Source: Sinohyriopsis cumingii (taxonomy: Eukaryota; Mollusca; Bivalvia; Unionida; Unionidae). From it: a stretch of 64,000 nucleotides of DNA. Of this stretch, positions 1-14,150 are shown in pieces. The DNA lies in NCBI GenBank assembly GCA_028554795.2, contig CM068841.1, positions 21,562,308-21,626,307 on the forward strand. The letters are read 5' to 3'. Below the pieces are notes generated by a model. It did not search any database and was not told where the DNA came from. It was given only the letters and a program-made list of their open reading frames with translations. The translations under genes and the position numbers were made by a program. The stretch's first letter is position 1. Each line of letters opens with the position of its first letter.

Positions 1-41
1 AACAAAAGAGGTACAACTTAAAATGCTAAATTACATATAAT

Positions 42-182
<141 letters not shown>

Positions 183-1805
183 TAATACCTCTAACATGTG
201 TTTCTTTATATCAACACCTGTATGAATAGAGGATTTCACATGAATGTTCAACGGATATAAAATTTATGGAACGAGTTGAAAATTATCATAGGACACTATC
301 TACTATTAGTTACGCCAATCTGTAGAAGAACACGTGACACGGTTGTGTCGTTGAGATTTAAGCTTTATAAGGAATATTATTTCACAACTGTCTTCATTAT
401 TCGTAAACACTATACTAGGTACTGAATTTAGCGAAGGGTTCTTGAATAAATCGTTAATTAATCCGTCTCGATATACCACTTTGGAAAGAAATTCGTGGAA
501 TAAAATTGTATTCATTACTTTATTACAGAGCATCTCAATAAAATAACAATTTTGTAGCAGTCGAATAATCAAAAAAATTAAAAGATAGAAACATTCTGAA
601 AACGCTCCTCCTCTTCCAACCATAGTGGCTACCGCTTTATTGGCAAGACCACTGCCAACCTATATTTCCCACAAACAGTTTGTCTAATCTCTTGCTGGTG
701 TTTTCACTGATTTTGATTCGTTTTCAAAGAGTATTAACCAATATTAGGTTTATGCGATTCTGTGTATGTTTTACCTATTTATGCATACGCAAAGAGAGTA
801 ATGGAAGAAATTCGACTTAAAAAATCTCGAAATACTCTAAACTAGTGGTCACAAAGTTTTAATCACATCACACAACGTTCACCTTTCTTGGTGTCATAAC
901 TTCACTTGATCAAATCGTTCGCCACTCCTTGCCAGTATACTTAGAAATGAGACATAGCAACGTCATAGGATGATGCCGAATTTTTAATGCACTGTATATA
1001 AAAGAATCGCAAACATGGTTTGACGTTACATTTATAAAACTCGTTAAATAATACAATAAGTCACTAGCTGCAAGTAAGTCTGGCATATGACATTGTTCAA
1101 CTCATTCTGATAGTTTTATTTTATGCAGTGAGCACTCATGTAAAGTCCTTTATTCATCTCTAGCATTAGCCGTTTTTGCCGCTTTTCTAAAAAGGGCAGT
1201 CACTTTTATCAAGGACCAGGATCTGTGTCATTTTCCGAATGATGGAAGAGTCCATTTTCAGCGAAGAGGTGGAATGAAGACTTACGCATGCATACAGTCA
1301 GCACTCTGTCGTCTTCATCCAATGTATGAATTGTTTAATGCTATTATTTCCCACAGGACAAAATTGAAAGAAAAAAGGGAACACGACGTTAAATCTCAAC
1401 GTTAGGGAAATATACGGAATTATCTGGTACATATGGAACCAACCTCCTGACTCCTAGTGTGTGAACAACACATACTCGCCTTCGCGGTATTCCATTTACA
1501 AATTATAAATCAATGAATTCATTGAGTAAGTAATTTTATGGATTTTTTACTATCCTTGATGCTTTTTGTTTTTAAAATCGCTATTGGTACAAGCTGCCTG
1601 AGTGTAGAGTGAAAGTAAAAAGCCCACAGCTTTCAATCGCCATTATGGTTGGAATGAACACCAATAGAACAGTTACCTAACAGTTAGAAACACAAGTAGC
1701 AGCTAAGTTTTTAATGTCATTGTAAAATTCATGATACGTAGGTACGTGTAGCTAATAAAACAAAACATATTGAGTATGTAGTAATGAAATGTAGCTGTTG
1801 TACAT

Positions 1806-1835
1806 GACGGGTGGTGGTGGTGGTGGTGGTAGTAG
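1806..1835. repeat. (GGT)n microsatellite
   Basis: A short run of about seven GGT units inside the gene 1 intron. The matching place near 57.40 kb is G-rich but not a clean GGT run. Confidence 0.85.
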
Positions 1836-2827
1836 GGGTGGGCAAATGGGATATTGAGTTAAAGAGTCAGGTATGCATAGAGGATATTTTCTTTTTCAAA
1901 GTTAATACTATAGAGATTTATTGTATGGTACAAAATGTAACCCTTTAACGAGCGGTTAAGACACGAGTTAAAAAAAAATGTTATCACGAAATGAAATATA
2001 GACTTTATTTACGCAGAAAAAAATCTTTTCATTATATACCAAAACTGCTCCAGAATCGAAGCATCGAAGAACTGAAGATTAAACTCGCTCAGCCGCATAA
2101 CACCAGCCACCCACTCCCTTTTCGTAAACTGACCTCACTTTCGTAGGTTGATCATATTAATATACGTGACTCAAGGGAGCGGTAGGGTTGAGATGACCTA
2201 GTCTTTCGTATAAAAATTACATCTTTGTTATTTGCAAACTATTTGATCATATCTGACCACAAAGCAAGTCTGATTCAGTGATGAATAACAGCGGGCTTAT
2301 CTTTGTTTTCAAGAAAGTAAAGGGAAATAACAGAGATTTGAACGGCGTTGAGTCAAATGTCTTCAGGAAAAAGCTTATTTCCATGTCTGAAGGGTAGAAC
2401 AGTTTCTATTTATTTGTTATAGCTCACAAAGTGCTTGTTCTTTTTGTCTCAGATATAAATTATGCATGCAGATTCAACCAGACGTTGCATGTCATGATGG
2501 GAAATCTTATATTTTCATTTGAAAATATAAGGATATATTTTTAAAATGTGAAAGTATAGCAATGAAAAAATATACAAATTAGTTCTCCAATAAGTTTCTT
2601 TATTTCACACTTAATTACATAAAATTACAAGACTGATATAAGTCGAAATATTCTGTGTCATATATTTAATACGTAGCTATGTATAATGAAACATTGTAGA
2701 TCGAATATTTTGTGGAGAAAAGTAGTCGTGATAATGGGGAGATATTTCCGGTTGTATTCATGTGACTGGAAATAATTTGAATTCTTGGTGTATGTTTTGT
2801 GTTCTCGTATTACATATATATTTTCAG

Positions 2828-3351
2828 ATTGAATTCCAGAAGGATTGTCCCAACAATGATTGCAACACAAACTTGCATTTGTCAGTGAATGCGGATCTAA
2901 AAAAAGAATCTGAATTGTTCATCGATGAATTGGAACTTCTAAAGCTGAATGTATCAATTACAAAGACAGGTGATCCAGCTTATGGCACCGGCTTAACCAT
3001 AATCTTCCCTAAATCATTCAAATACAAAAGAATTGAAAAGATTGAAGGTGAGACAGATATTCAGTGCAGTTTTAATATTGAGGAACCGAAGACAGTGGGA
3101 GTTGTGTCCAGTGTGAGATCAATAGACACCTCTCCTAAGAACGAGACAATTATTGTGTGTAGCTATGGCAACCCTATGCGACAAGATGCTGGTGTAAAGT
3201 TTCAAGTTGTTCTTGTGCCGTTTGTCTACACCGAAAATAATTTCCAGTTTTATTTCAACGCCACCACGCAGAGCAAGGAGACGATATTTGCAGATAATAC
3301 GGCCATGATTTCTCTGCTTGGCAAAAGAAAGGTGGTTACGGTTTTTAATGG
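2828..3351 (+). CDS. Integrin alpha gene 1, calf exon (partial gene)
   Basis: Exon of an integrin alpha subunit, the ligand-binding and adhesion-receptor chain at the cell surface. The acceptor is ttttcag and the donor gtaaga, and the exon ends in phase 2. It opens with IEFQKDCPNNDC, which matches the conserved FQKDC...C motif at the thigh/calf-1 boundary of integrin alphas. Further on are LNVSITKTGDPAYGTGLTI, typical of calf beta strands (V-N-G-A-Y), and several NxT/S glycosylation sites. At 524 bp it is the largest exon in the window. Reading begins in phase 0, so the preceding exon must end in phase 0, as the gene 2 thigh exon would after correcting its frameshift. A decayed copy is at 58028-58553. 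Confidence 0.93.
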
Positions 3352-3852
3352 GTAAGAGGACTTATTTCCCAAAATGTTCTAAGAGTGACAAATATATTCT
3401 AAATAAATAGAAAGCAATTAGTTTTTTGTTGGTTTATTTCATTTTTTTATTATTAAGATTTACGGGGGAGGGATTGAATTGCTTTCTACGCTTCTGAAAG
3501 CGGTTATTTCCACATCGTGTTAGAACTACTGCACAGCAGAATTTTAGAAAGAAACAAATATATAACAACCACAATTAATAGGTGACCATTTTATGTAAAA
3601 AAGGAAAGTTAGCTGTGCATTTACGAAGTATGACAGTGCTGTTAGCCACAACCAATGAAAATGAACAGTTTATTTCACGTGCTGCTCAGATTCACTGATA
3701 TTGACGACAGTACTGCCACTTATGTAAACATTAACATGGCCTTTTTGTGCCATATTCTCAAATTAAATATCATTTAATGAATTATGCAGCCTACATCAGA
3801 TAACGAATTTAAACAGATCGTTGTGCGGAAGTGCATTTATGTACCTGTATAA
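3352..3852. other. Gene 1 intron, left flank of Penelope insertion
   Basis: Intron sequence collinear with the gene 2 intron at about 58554-59065, for example the shared stretch around 'tgaattatgca'. No exon seen. It stops matching at about 3852, where the Penelope-like element begins. Confidence 0.7.
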
Positions 3853-5803
3853 ATACTGTATAATTTATGAATAAATAAAGATAAACAGTTTTATTAATAT
3901 TTGTATGATGTATAATGCACATTTTAAAAAGATCCAAGACAAATAATATATTATATATCTATATATTATTGAGGAATGTTCAATATTTCTTCAGAACTCA
4001 ATTTATATTTTAAAAAAATGATGGTGTGCATAATACTTATTTACAAGTATTTTATAGATAATTATTTTAAAAATGAACTTTAATTGTTGAAAAATTATTT
4101 TTATATTAGTTTTTACTTTCACTTGTTAAGTTATTCTGTAAATTAGAATAATATAAAAATATTCTTAACTAATTGTACACAGGGGACATAATTATAAAAA
4201 AAAATTGTAATGAATGTCGTATAGTGTTTTGGAATTTAGACCTTTTGGATATACCGTATTAAGATGGTGAATCCGATAGGTTTCCTTTAACAGACGTTCC
4301 ATATCAGAATCAGCTGTACAAATAGGTTGAAAGGAGAAATCTTGCAAAGCATGGGAACTGTTATTATAATGTGCGGCAAAATGAGATGAAAATGAGTTAT
4401 TGATAAAAAAAATTATGTCTGATCTATGTTGGTTCATACGTTTAAATAGTTGTTGACTGGTTTGTCCAATATATTAGATGCCACATTTCTTGCATGTGAT
4501 CAAATAAATAAGATTTGATGTTGCACAATTAGTATCACAACGCATATTACAAGTTTCTTTCGTATTATTACTATTTAAAGAAGTATTTTCATTAATAAAA
4601 GAACATTGTGAACATCTAGTTCTATTACATTTAGTTGATGATCCTTTGTTTTAGAATTAATTATGAAATCTTTAAAAATTTAGTCTTTTTATAAGGAAGC
4701 GTGAGTTTGCTTTCCTGTAGCGTTTTAACACTTACTTTACATGATAATTTTAAAAGATCCCAATATTTATTGATAATCTCACCTATAGTAGGTACATTTG
4801 GATTATAGTCAATAACAAAAGGAATGATATCTTCATTTCTATTTTTGATTTTACATTGTAAAGATTCAAGTTGTGTAAGAGAAGATGCTTTTGGAAAGCA
4901 GCATTAATGATATCAATAGAATAATTTCGATTTTTAGAAAATCATTTTCTAATTTCCCCATAAATAAAGATACACAGGAAGGTGCCATAGAACTACCCAT
5001 TGCTGGTCCCATTTTTTGGGAGATAGTTTGTATTATCAAATTGAAAACAGTTATTTTCAAGCACAAGTTTTATCAAATCACTAACATGTTCGTTTGATAG
5101 TTTACATGTATATTCGTTTTCTTCAAGATAATATTTACACGCTTCCGTACCATTGTTGTGTGGTATATTCGTGTAGAGTGAACCGACATAAGTGTAACTA
5201 TGAACGAATGTTCAGTTAGTTTCGGTAAAGATTTCAATTTGGTAATGAAATCAAAAGTATCTTTGACATATGAAGGTAGTGATTTCATCCGTGGTTGTAA
5301 AATATGATCAGTATATTATTTGTAAATGAGTTACATGTAGAAATAATGGGTCTACCTGGAGACCCTAAAGGTAGTGTCTGATCAACCGTTTTAGGTATTT
5401 TGGGTAAAAATATAAAACTGAGGTGTGCGTATTTTATTTGGGAAGATATCTAGTTCATCATATATGAAGCAATTGTGTATGGTGATTTGATCAATAGATT
5501 TCCTTATTTTTTCTTTAATGTCTTCAGAAGGATTATTGGAAAGTTTTGTATAATATTCTTCATTTCACTGTATTTCTACTTCTTTAATATAAACCTCCTT
5601 ATTCATTATTACTCTATTGCTAGACAAATCAGGATTTTTAATAATAATACTTTCGTCTTGTGATAAGGTACGTAAAGAATTTAGTTATGTTTGTAAAATG
5701 TTTTCTTTTAGGACTGCTTCGAGTCTGAATTCAGTCTGATGAAGCAGTAAAGCGAAACCGGTCACACATTCTACGTATTGGTGTTGTTTATCCTAATATT
5801 TTT
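3853..5803 (-). mobile_element. Penelope-like retroelement, decayed, in gene 1 intron
   Basis: Minus-strand fragments give a Penelope-like reverse transcriptase. Positions 5288-5073 read LPSYVKDTFDFITKLKSLP and, after a frameshift, a strand ending near IYH. Positions 5066-4866 contain AMGSSMAPSCVSLFMGKLE, equivalent to the family's GTAMGTxMAPxYANLFMGxLE block. Positions 4560-4400 give a GIY-YIG endonuclease start: NLIYLITCKKCG, then YIGQTSQQLFKRMNQHRSD, with a stop in between. Frameshifts and stops break the frame several times, so it is dead. The boundaries come from the matching intron of gene 2 near 59065, which lacks it. At about 1.95 kb it is shorter than full Penelope elements, probably 5'-truncated. 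Confidence 0.87.
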
Positions 5804-5859
5804 AATTATTGTGGCACTTAATTGTGACTCATCATTACCACTTCTCTTTCTTCACGCAG

Positions 5860-6037
5860 ACTCTCGAGGCCAGATTCTGTTTCGATGCGAGCAGGACGAG
5901 ATACCTACGAGGTGAAGCATATCTTTGACTTGCATAATCAAGGTCCGAGTTCCATGCCAGAGGCCGTTGTGTACCTGAAATACCCTTACGTAACGATCAA
6001 ACGAAAAGACTACCTTCGATTACTGGAAGAACCTAGC
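5860..6037 (+). CDS. Integrin alpha gene 1, second calf exon
   Basis: Acceptor ttcacgcag and donor gtaagc. One base completes the glycine codon split from exon 2828-3351, followed by 59 codons ending in phase 0. The peptide has LSRPDSVSM, then EVKHIFDLHNQGPSS and VVYLKYPYVTI. This is the calf-2 start of integrin alphas, where V-H-x-F-x-L-x-N-x-GPSS is characteristic. The 178-bp length is kept exactly in the duplicated copy at 59119-59296. Confidence 0.93.
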
Positions 6038-6218
6038 GTAAGCAACTTTCCTTTAAACTAATAAATTCAAAAAGCATGCATCCCTTTTCACTTGAATGCG
6101 AGCTGGCTTACTCTCATAGATATTTAATAGTAACTATTTCCAGTCGCTGAAATTGAATAAGCTTAGAACGTACTTTCATTGTCACATTTTCACTGGTATA
6201 TGTTGTCAAATTTATACA

Positions 6219-6262
<44 letters not shown>

Positions 6263-6916
6263 AGTGTAAATATTCCAAACATGCCCGTGTAAAAACAAGG
6301 AAAAAAATTAGACCTAGATTCGCTGGCCTTGTTGCAAATCCGTTTTATCATGGCTTCATTTTTATCGTGCTTGGTGCAGATTTATTATCCCCTATCACCA
6401 TATCGCACAACAAATTTGATATCGAAAACTATTATTCCCTATTACCATATCGCACTGCAAATTTATTGAAAACTATCATCCCATATCACCATATCGCACC
6501 TCGAATTTGATATACGTTTGTTTACTTTTGATAGCATTTTAATTTCTGAGTTAGACCTACTTTTTAAGCACGAACTTAGTAATCTTGACTATGGGCATTT
6601 AATTAGAGGCAGATCGTTAACAAAAATGATAGCACGTGTCTGTGGATAACAGAATTTTAACTAGCTTCACTAGTTTACATGGTACATCTTTGAATATGAT
6701 AAATTAAGGTGTGAAAGGTCAAGGTAGAAAGGTGGGTCGGTGTTTCCATACATGTATTCTTTTAAGTTTTGTCACACGTTAGAAGAGATATGGAACAGTT
6801 ACAAAGTTAAGAGGCCACGATGACTTGGGTTGCCGCTTTATGTCATACAGGGCTGCAGCGACCACATCGAAAGCGAGATGATACATTTACTTTCTTTTCT
6901 TTGTATCTATCTGCAG
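6038..6916. other. Gene 1 intron with GT microsatellite and triplicated 45-50 bp unit
   Basis: No coding signal. Contains (GT)n at about 6224-6261. Three diverged units around 'caccatatcgcac' lie at about 6382-6512. The matching gene 2 intron (59297-60160) has one such unit near 59730-59766 and no GT run. Overall collinear with that intron (879 versus 864 bp). Confidence 0.7.
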
Positions 6917-7015
6917 GTAACCTGTCCAGGAAGTTGTCAAGTGAATTGTGTGATGATTAACAGAACAAAATTTAGTATTGCATTGTTTAAGAACGAGAGC
7001 TCTGGTTCCAAGGAA
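6917..7015 (+). CDS. Integrin alpha gene 1, calf-2 exon (donor uncertain)
   Basis: Acceptor ctgcag, phase 0. The peptide VTCPGSCQVNCVMINRTKF has three cysteines, followed by FKNESSGSKE with an NxS site. Two in-phase donors are possible: gtaaaa after 7015 or gtatgt after 7027, which adds VKSF. The duplicated copy (60161-60259) keeps gtaaaa but has lost gtatgt. I take the shorter exon but cannot decide from sequence. Confidence 0.8.
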
Positions 7016-7909
7016 GTAAAAAGTTTTGTATGTATATTTTTGGAGAGTATTACCAATAATCATCGTGATATTCTGATAAACTGGGCTTTAATATGCATAA
7101 TGTCGACAACACAATTTTCTTTTTCTTTTTACATGTAACTATTCTGTATGAATAGAACTTATATCACTCATGAATAGAGCAATTTATGCTAATGTAGGAA
7201 AATAAAACACCTTCATCTACCTTGAATTATTAGCCAGAAGAAATCAAGAATAAAGTTGCTTTATTGTGATTGAAGTGCTTTTTTATTCTTTGTTAATTCA
7301 GATCAGCAACCGCAGTATAAAAAGCATACAAATTATCCGTAAGGACGGTACCGTGAATTTTGATACCTGACATTTTTTCTCTGTCAAATTATGAAATATA
7401 CAGTATGTGCTATGTTATATTCTTATTGTGAATTCGAATACCTGTATCTTATACCGTTACCGCTGATGAGCTGCGTGCAAATGCTTTAGGTTGTTAAAAA
7501 ATACAGCAACAGGTTATGTTGGTTTGCAATATAATTGAGAGTATGTTGTACGAATAACCTAAATTGGACTGTAGTCAGAATACATTTGAATGGCAGCGAC
7601 TTACCGGGACTTCATATTCTTTGTTTCCTTTTCCATTTGATCTCTTCCAAGATATCTACTGCATCATCGTTTAACACGACCCTGGTTGTGTACTGTATGC
7701 AAAGTCAGATTTGATATAAGCAATACAGATCCTTCAGATTCTAAATAGATCAAATACATAAACCGCAAGAATCTTCTATGTCGCAATAGGTCATCTACAA
7801 GTTTTACCAGACTATTGTACAAACATTAGCAGTACTTTCTATTTTGTATCATATTTCCAGACCTGAGTTATACTAAGACTCATATCACTATTATGTTTTT
7901 TCTATTCAG
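7016..7909. other. Gene 1 intron, nothing recognised
   Basis: Non-coding. The first 300 bases or so match 60260-60600 downstream of the gene 2 copy; similarity then ends. Confidence 0.6.
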
Positions 7910-8029
7910 GATTGTTCTGCTGACAACTGTCTTGTGTATGAGTGTCGCATAAGAAATATTCTTCCGAGAAAGAGCGCTGTGGTTAGCCTTACCCTTGAAA
8001 TGACCATCGAACTACCAAATGTTCTATCT
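7910..8029 (+). CDS. Integrin alpha gene 1, calf-2 exon with CxxxxC
   Basis: Acceptor attcag, donor gtaagt, 40 codons, phase 0 at both ends. DCSADNCLVYECRIRNI and PRKSAVVSLTLEM match the conserved membrane-proximal calf-2 block of integrin alphas (C...C.I..L..GKSA.V.L...). No copy of this exon is visible downstream of 60.26 kb in the gene 2 region. Confidence 0.94.
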
Positions 8030-10120
<2,091 letters not shown>

Positions 10121-10213
10121 CATGGTAAAAGTTCTGAGATTGTCTCAACAGCCATTGTACGCATTGCGAACGCAACAAACATAGTGTTTAATGCGTTGAA
10201 TCATGAGACTGAG
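10121..10213 (+). CDS. Integrin alpha gene 1, calf-2 end exon
   Basis: Acceptor tttacag, donor gtaggt, 31 codons, phase 0. The peptide HGKSSEIVSTAIVRIANAT is the last calf-2 beta strand segment, with an NxT site, followed by NIVFNALNHETE. It sits between the calf-2 cysteine exon and the transmembrane exon, as expected. Confidence 0.88.
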
Positions 10214-10605
10214 GTAGGTTTAACCAAGTTTGTCTGTATGTCTGTATGTATGCATGCATGCATGTTTCTTTGATAGATGTTTCTAAGATACTTGTTACAC
10301 TTTACTCAGGAGAATATTCAAAATAAGGAAATGTTTCGACACAGTTATTTGGTATTTAGTTTTCTTTGCTATAATACAGGTATAAAATGGGATATTTATT
10401 TAATAAGTTCATAATTAATAAGACTTCTTTATAATTTTTTTAAATTAGTATCACATAGTAGTTAAAAACCTAAGACGTAAGTACTAAAACAGTGGTGCCA
10501 TTCTCCGTCTAGTATATTTAAACATATCAAATGCCAAATAAAGTATTAAATAAAACTCATGGGAAAGATAACTACATTATCAATATGAACTTATTTAATG
10601 CAGAA

Positions 10606-10700
<95 letters not shown>

Positions 10701-10904
10701 CTGCTACGGTCTTTTGGCACCACGAGAATGCTTATGCCTACGTCAGACAACCGGCTTCTTGAGTTTACCGTTTCTCACAAAATTATGCAGCTTTGAATGT
10801 TCTAAGTGTTGACTCAAGTACTCAAATATTTACGTCGAAAACAAATGACTACCTTAATAGTCATACTCCTATAACGTGGTCGAAATGCCATGTCTACATT
10901 TCAG
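10214..10904. other. Gene 1 intron with long (TA)n
   Basis: A pure TA dinucleotide run of about 85 bases (roughly 10609-10694). No exon seen. Confidence 0.8.
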
Positions 10905-11024
10905 ATTCAAACACGGATTATACCAATGAGTCCTCCTCCCAAACCTATAGCATGGTGGATTATCCTTGTCAGTGTGCTAGGGGGCCTTCTGCTGATAGTG
11001 GTTTTAGTCCTTATTTTGTGGAAG
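10905..11024 (+). CDS. Integrin alpha gene 1, transmembrane exon
   Basis: Acceptor tttcag, donor gtatgt, 40 codons, phase 0. It reads IQTRIIPMSPPPKPIAWW, then about 22 hydrophobic residues (IILVSVLGGLLLIVVLVLIL), ending WK. This is the single-pass helix of an integrin alpha chain. The pre-membrane prolines, the WW at the outer edge and the WK before the tail exon are all usual for the family. Confidence 0.96.
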
Positions 11025-11872
11025 GTATGTTAGTTCTCTGTGTGAAGTTTTACATATGAAACGACTATTCAATTACTCAAGAAATCGATCGAGGACGATT
11101 GATTAATCTACGCACACACACTTACACAGATCTCAGTCTGTTTATTCAGACTTTTCATTATCTATCTTTTCCAGGAAAAAGCTATCATATGCTTGCTTTA
11201 AATATAACTCAGAGAAGGATATCTAGCAGACATGTTTTGACCACACAAACTTTATATTGTCACTGAAAGATAATGTGTGTGTGTGTGTGTACTTTCGATT
11301 TTTAACGTAGCTTAAACAATATTTTTGTCATATCGCTACGATGTTTGCAGTGTGGCAGTTTATAGTGATGTCGAGCACTGGGGAATCACGCTGCAGACAA
11401 GTAGCATGATGTCTCACCCAATCACATTATTGTGACACCAGGCCGGCCAGTTCCTAGTACTAACCTGTTAGTGCTGAGCCCCAAGCGAGGCAGCTGCAAG
11501 TACCGTTTTCATACGTCTTTGATATGACTCGGCCGGGGTTCGAACCCGCGACCACCGAGATCCGAGGCTGATGCCCTAACCACTAGGCCGCCACCGGAGC
11601 GGTCACTGAAAGATAAGATCTTGACCATGGTTATAATGAATTTCTAAATAAATAATGAAAAATGACTTCTTGACTTTACTTGATATGAAGATAAAAGAAA
11701 ACAACACTATTCATAATTATACAAGGTTTGCTTCTCTATATTTGTATATGAAATTAAATAATATTAACGGCCAAAATATCTTCAAATATTCTCAAGGTCC
11801 AAAGTTATAAAGTTTATTGATTAAAGAGAAAAAAGTTGCATACCCTTTTCTTTCATATTTTTGCATATACAG
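11025..11872. other. Gene 1 last intron, contains a SINE
   Basis: Apart from a short (GT)n near 11272-11291 and the SINE at 11308-11605, nothing is recognised. Confidence 0.7.
11308..11605 (-). mobile_element. tRNA-derived SINE
   Basis: On the minus strand the head (11605 downwards) has an A-box-like TAGTGGTTAGGGCA and a perfect B box, GGTTCGAACCCC, about 30 bases on. A body runs to about 11308 and ends near a GT-rich tail. The body end (11308-11410) is repeated in the same orientation at 38993-39092, supporting a dispersed family with 5' truncation. Confidence 0.85.
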
Positions 11873-12022
11873 TGTGGATTCTTTAAACGGAAGACGAGGA
11901 AAGAGCTGGAAAGAAGGAAGAGTGAGGACAGTAAAAGACTGGTACGAGGCGATGCAGTTTCCGGGCAGGACAAGACGGATGGAGCAAAGGAAGAGACTGG
12001 GGCCGAAAACAAAGCTGCGTAG
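11873..12022 (+). CDS. Integrin alpha gene 1, cytoplasmic tail exon with stop
   Basis: Acceptor atatacag, then CGFFKRKTRKELERR. With the lysine that ends the previous exon this is the KxGFFKR membrane-proximal motif that defines integrin alpha tails and clasps the beta chain. The tail is 49 residues, charged and rich in Lys/Glu, ending AENKAA and a TAG stop at 12020-12022. The frame from 2828 to here is open across all seven exons (427 residues). An RGD triplet within the tail is intracellular and not a ligand site. Confidence 0.96.
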   Translation, partial: CGFFKRKTRKELERRKSEDSKRLVRGDAVSGQDKTDGAKEETGAENKAA

Positions 12023-12154
12023 CATTTGCTTGAAGCATTATGAAAGAATGAAATATGATTGGCATATGCAAATATTTGTTGGAGGCATCTCACCACGATT
12101 ATTCTTATAAATATAAACCCGAATTGACAAGTATAATATGGAAATTGAACTTTA

Positions 12155-12160
12155 AATAAA
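12155..12160 (+). terminator. Poly(A) signal AATAAA of gene 1
   Basis: A canonical AATAAA lies 133 bases after the gene 1 stop codon, in otherwise non-coding AT-rich sequence. This suggests a short 3' UTR. Confidence 0.65.
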
Positions 12161-12888
12161 TGCAGAGTAGAAGAGTGACATGTACGAAATTACAAAGAAG
12201 TTTAAAGGTTACCCTCCTACCATGTTTTAAGGGACCTCACTCCCTCTACTGACCGACTGACAAATCGCCTACAAACTAACGAAATGGAACAAGTCCAATC
12301 GCGCACTTTCAAATAACGACCAGGTAGCTCTTGACAAGCTAGGCGTGGATACACATCGTAATGTTTTTGGAATAAGGCGTAAGACTACTGTTTCCGTTCA
12401 ATGAAAATAAACTAACGTCGTGATTTTCATTCCATTATAGTAAAATAAATATGGTCATTGTAAAGGTCATATATTGTTGAATTTGCCTAACATTTCGGTC
12501 ATGTCTGGAAACCCCCACATAAGAATAAAATTTAAAAAATGGTTGTGTTTTTGTAACACTAACAGTTTAAGGATGTAGTCCTATATTGTTTTGCCTTCAT
12601 TCATTTCCCGATGAAGAATGATCCTGACAATATATCAAATTAATAACAGTTTGTGTTGATTTCCAACTAATTAGCAGTAACATTACTGGAAATAAACATT
12701 TTCTTCAAAGGTAATCACAGTATAATGACCATTCGGATACCTTTTGCAGTTACGATATAGATGGTATTCTCACGGGTGTAAGTTACATATTCCGCATATT
12801 TGTCGTTCAATTTGGATCAACGTTTATCAGCCCCGCCAAGCACTTTTCAGTTAAAATATATCCATTTTATCTTGCATTGTATAACTGA

Positions 12889-12933
<45 letters not shown>

Positions 12934-12980
12934 TTTCCACAGCTGAAGTTTCCTTTATCAAGGTATCTTTTAAGTTGCTT

Positions 12981-13034
<54 letters not shown>

Positions 13035-14150
13035 GAAGAGAGACAGAGATTTTACAGAGCTAAAATTTACTTTATCAGGTAGTTTTTTCTAATCTAAGCC
13101 ATCTTGTATTTTTTAAGAGGTCCATTAAATATGCATACGATATTTGATGTTTGTCGAACCCAACTTGGTAAAAACTTCGGCACATTGATCATATTGGCGT
13201 CCGTGCTTGTGTCTGTCTAATCCGTACGTTCATTATTTCTTTCTAGTCGAGTGACCAAATGTTTTAGCAACATTTTTTTTCCCCTTTTGTGATACATGTA
13301 TTACATTTGTTTATCTGTAACTTCATATATATACATTGCTTGTGCAATGACTAAAGTTGCAAACAGAATATTGTTCTCCACGTTGTTTTCAGTATATTTT
13401 ATTCATTGTCGTAATTTAAACTAACGGACGCTAATCGATGTATAAAAGCAGTAAAGGGTAATGACGTGTATTTTGTAGGAGATCCTTTGAAATGTTGTTT
13501 GCACGTGGTTCTTTACGTAACCGATGACATAGAACACTAGAATGGTGTGTATGGAAATCTAGAATATACCGGTTACAGAAAATCACATGGCAAACATAAT
13601 CAAAATTTGAAGAAGCTTGTCTTAAATCTTGTATTCTGTGGTATGGCATTGTCTCTGCGTCGGTTCATGCGTACATGTACATCCTTGTTCGTCTTGTCTG
13701 GCTCATAACTTTATATCAGTTGGAGTGATTTTCATTCTACATTGCCCAAGTATATATTTTGACAATACGATGTGTCTCTTACTATAGCAACCCCATTCCC
13801 TTAGTTAAGTTCATTCCAAGGGAAGATGTAATTATGTGGTATTTATCCTTGTAAATGATCCCGTTGAACCACTGAACATATTTTTGTGAACTTTAGACGC
13901 TCATATATTTGGCATGGACGGTGTATTGTGCATCATAGTCAGGACCCCAGCCTCAAGGTCAATGTAATTGCAGTGGAAAATGTAATTACGTGACTCGATT
14001 TTCTGTAGTATAACTTGAAACCAATGATGACATATTAACGAAATTTTAACCAGTAATTGTCTCATGGTCAATGTAAAGGCAATGGAAAATATAAATTAGT
14101 GGCCTACATCTATGTACGGGTATAAATTGTGAAACTGAGAAGATATTTCA
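12161..14150. other. Intergenic, duplicated GT/GA microsatellite and diverged repeats
   Basis: (GT)n-(GA)n occurs twice about 90 bases apart (near 12889-12931 and 12978-13022), each followed by similar sequence (agctgaagtttcctttatca / agctaaaatttactttatca), so it is a local tandem duplication. From about 13.8 kb there are weak, diverged units containing 'ggtcaatgtaa..gcaatggaaaat'. No gene seen. Confidence 0.6.

Noticed and set aside
10793-11059. 88-codon frame as a separate gene
   Set aside because: It overlaps the gene 1 transmembrane exon in another frame.
11873-12022. RGD triplet in the gene 1 tail as an adhesion ligand
   Set aside because: It lies after the transmembrane helix, so it is intracellular; three residues occur by chance.
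11817-12110. 97-codon frame (and two minus-strand frames) over the tail exon
   Set aside because: Shadows of the cytoplasmic tail exon; the GFFKR frame is the real one.
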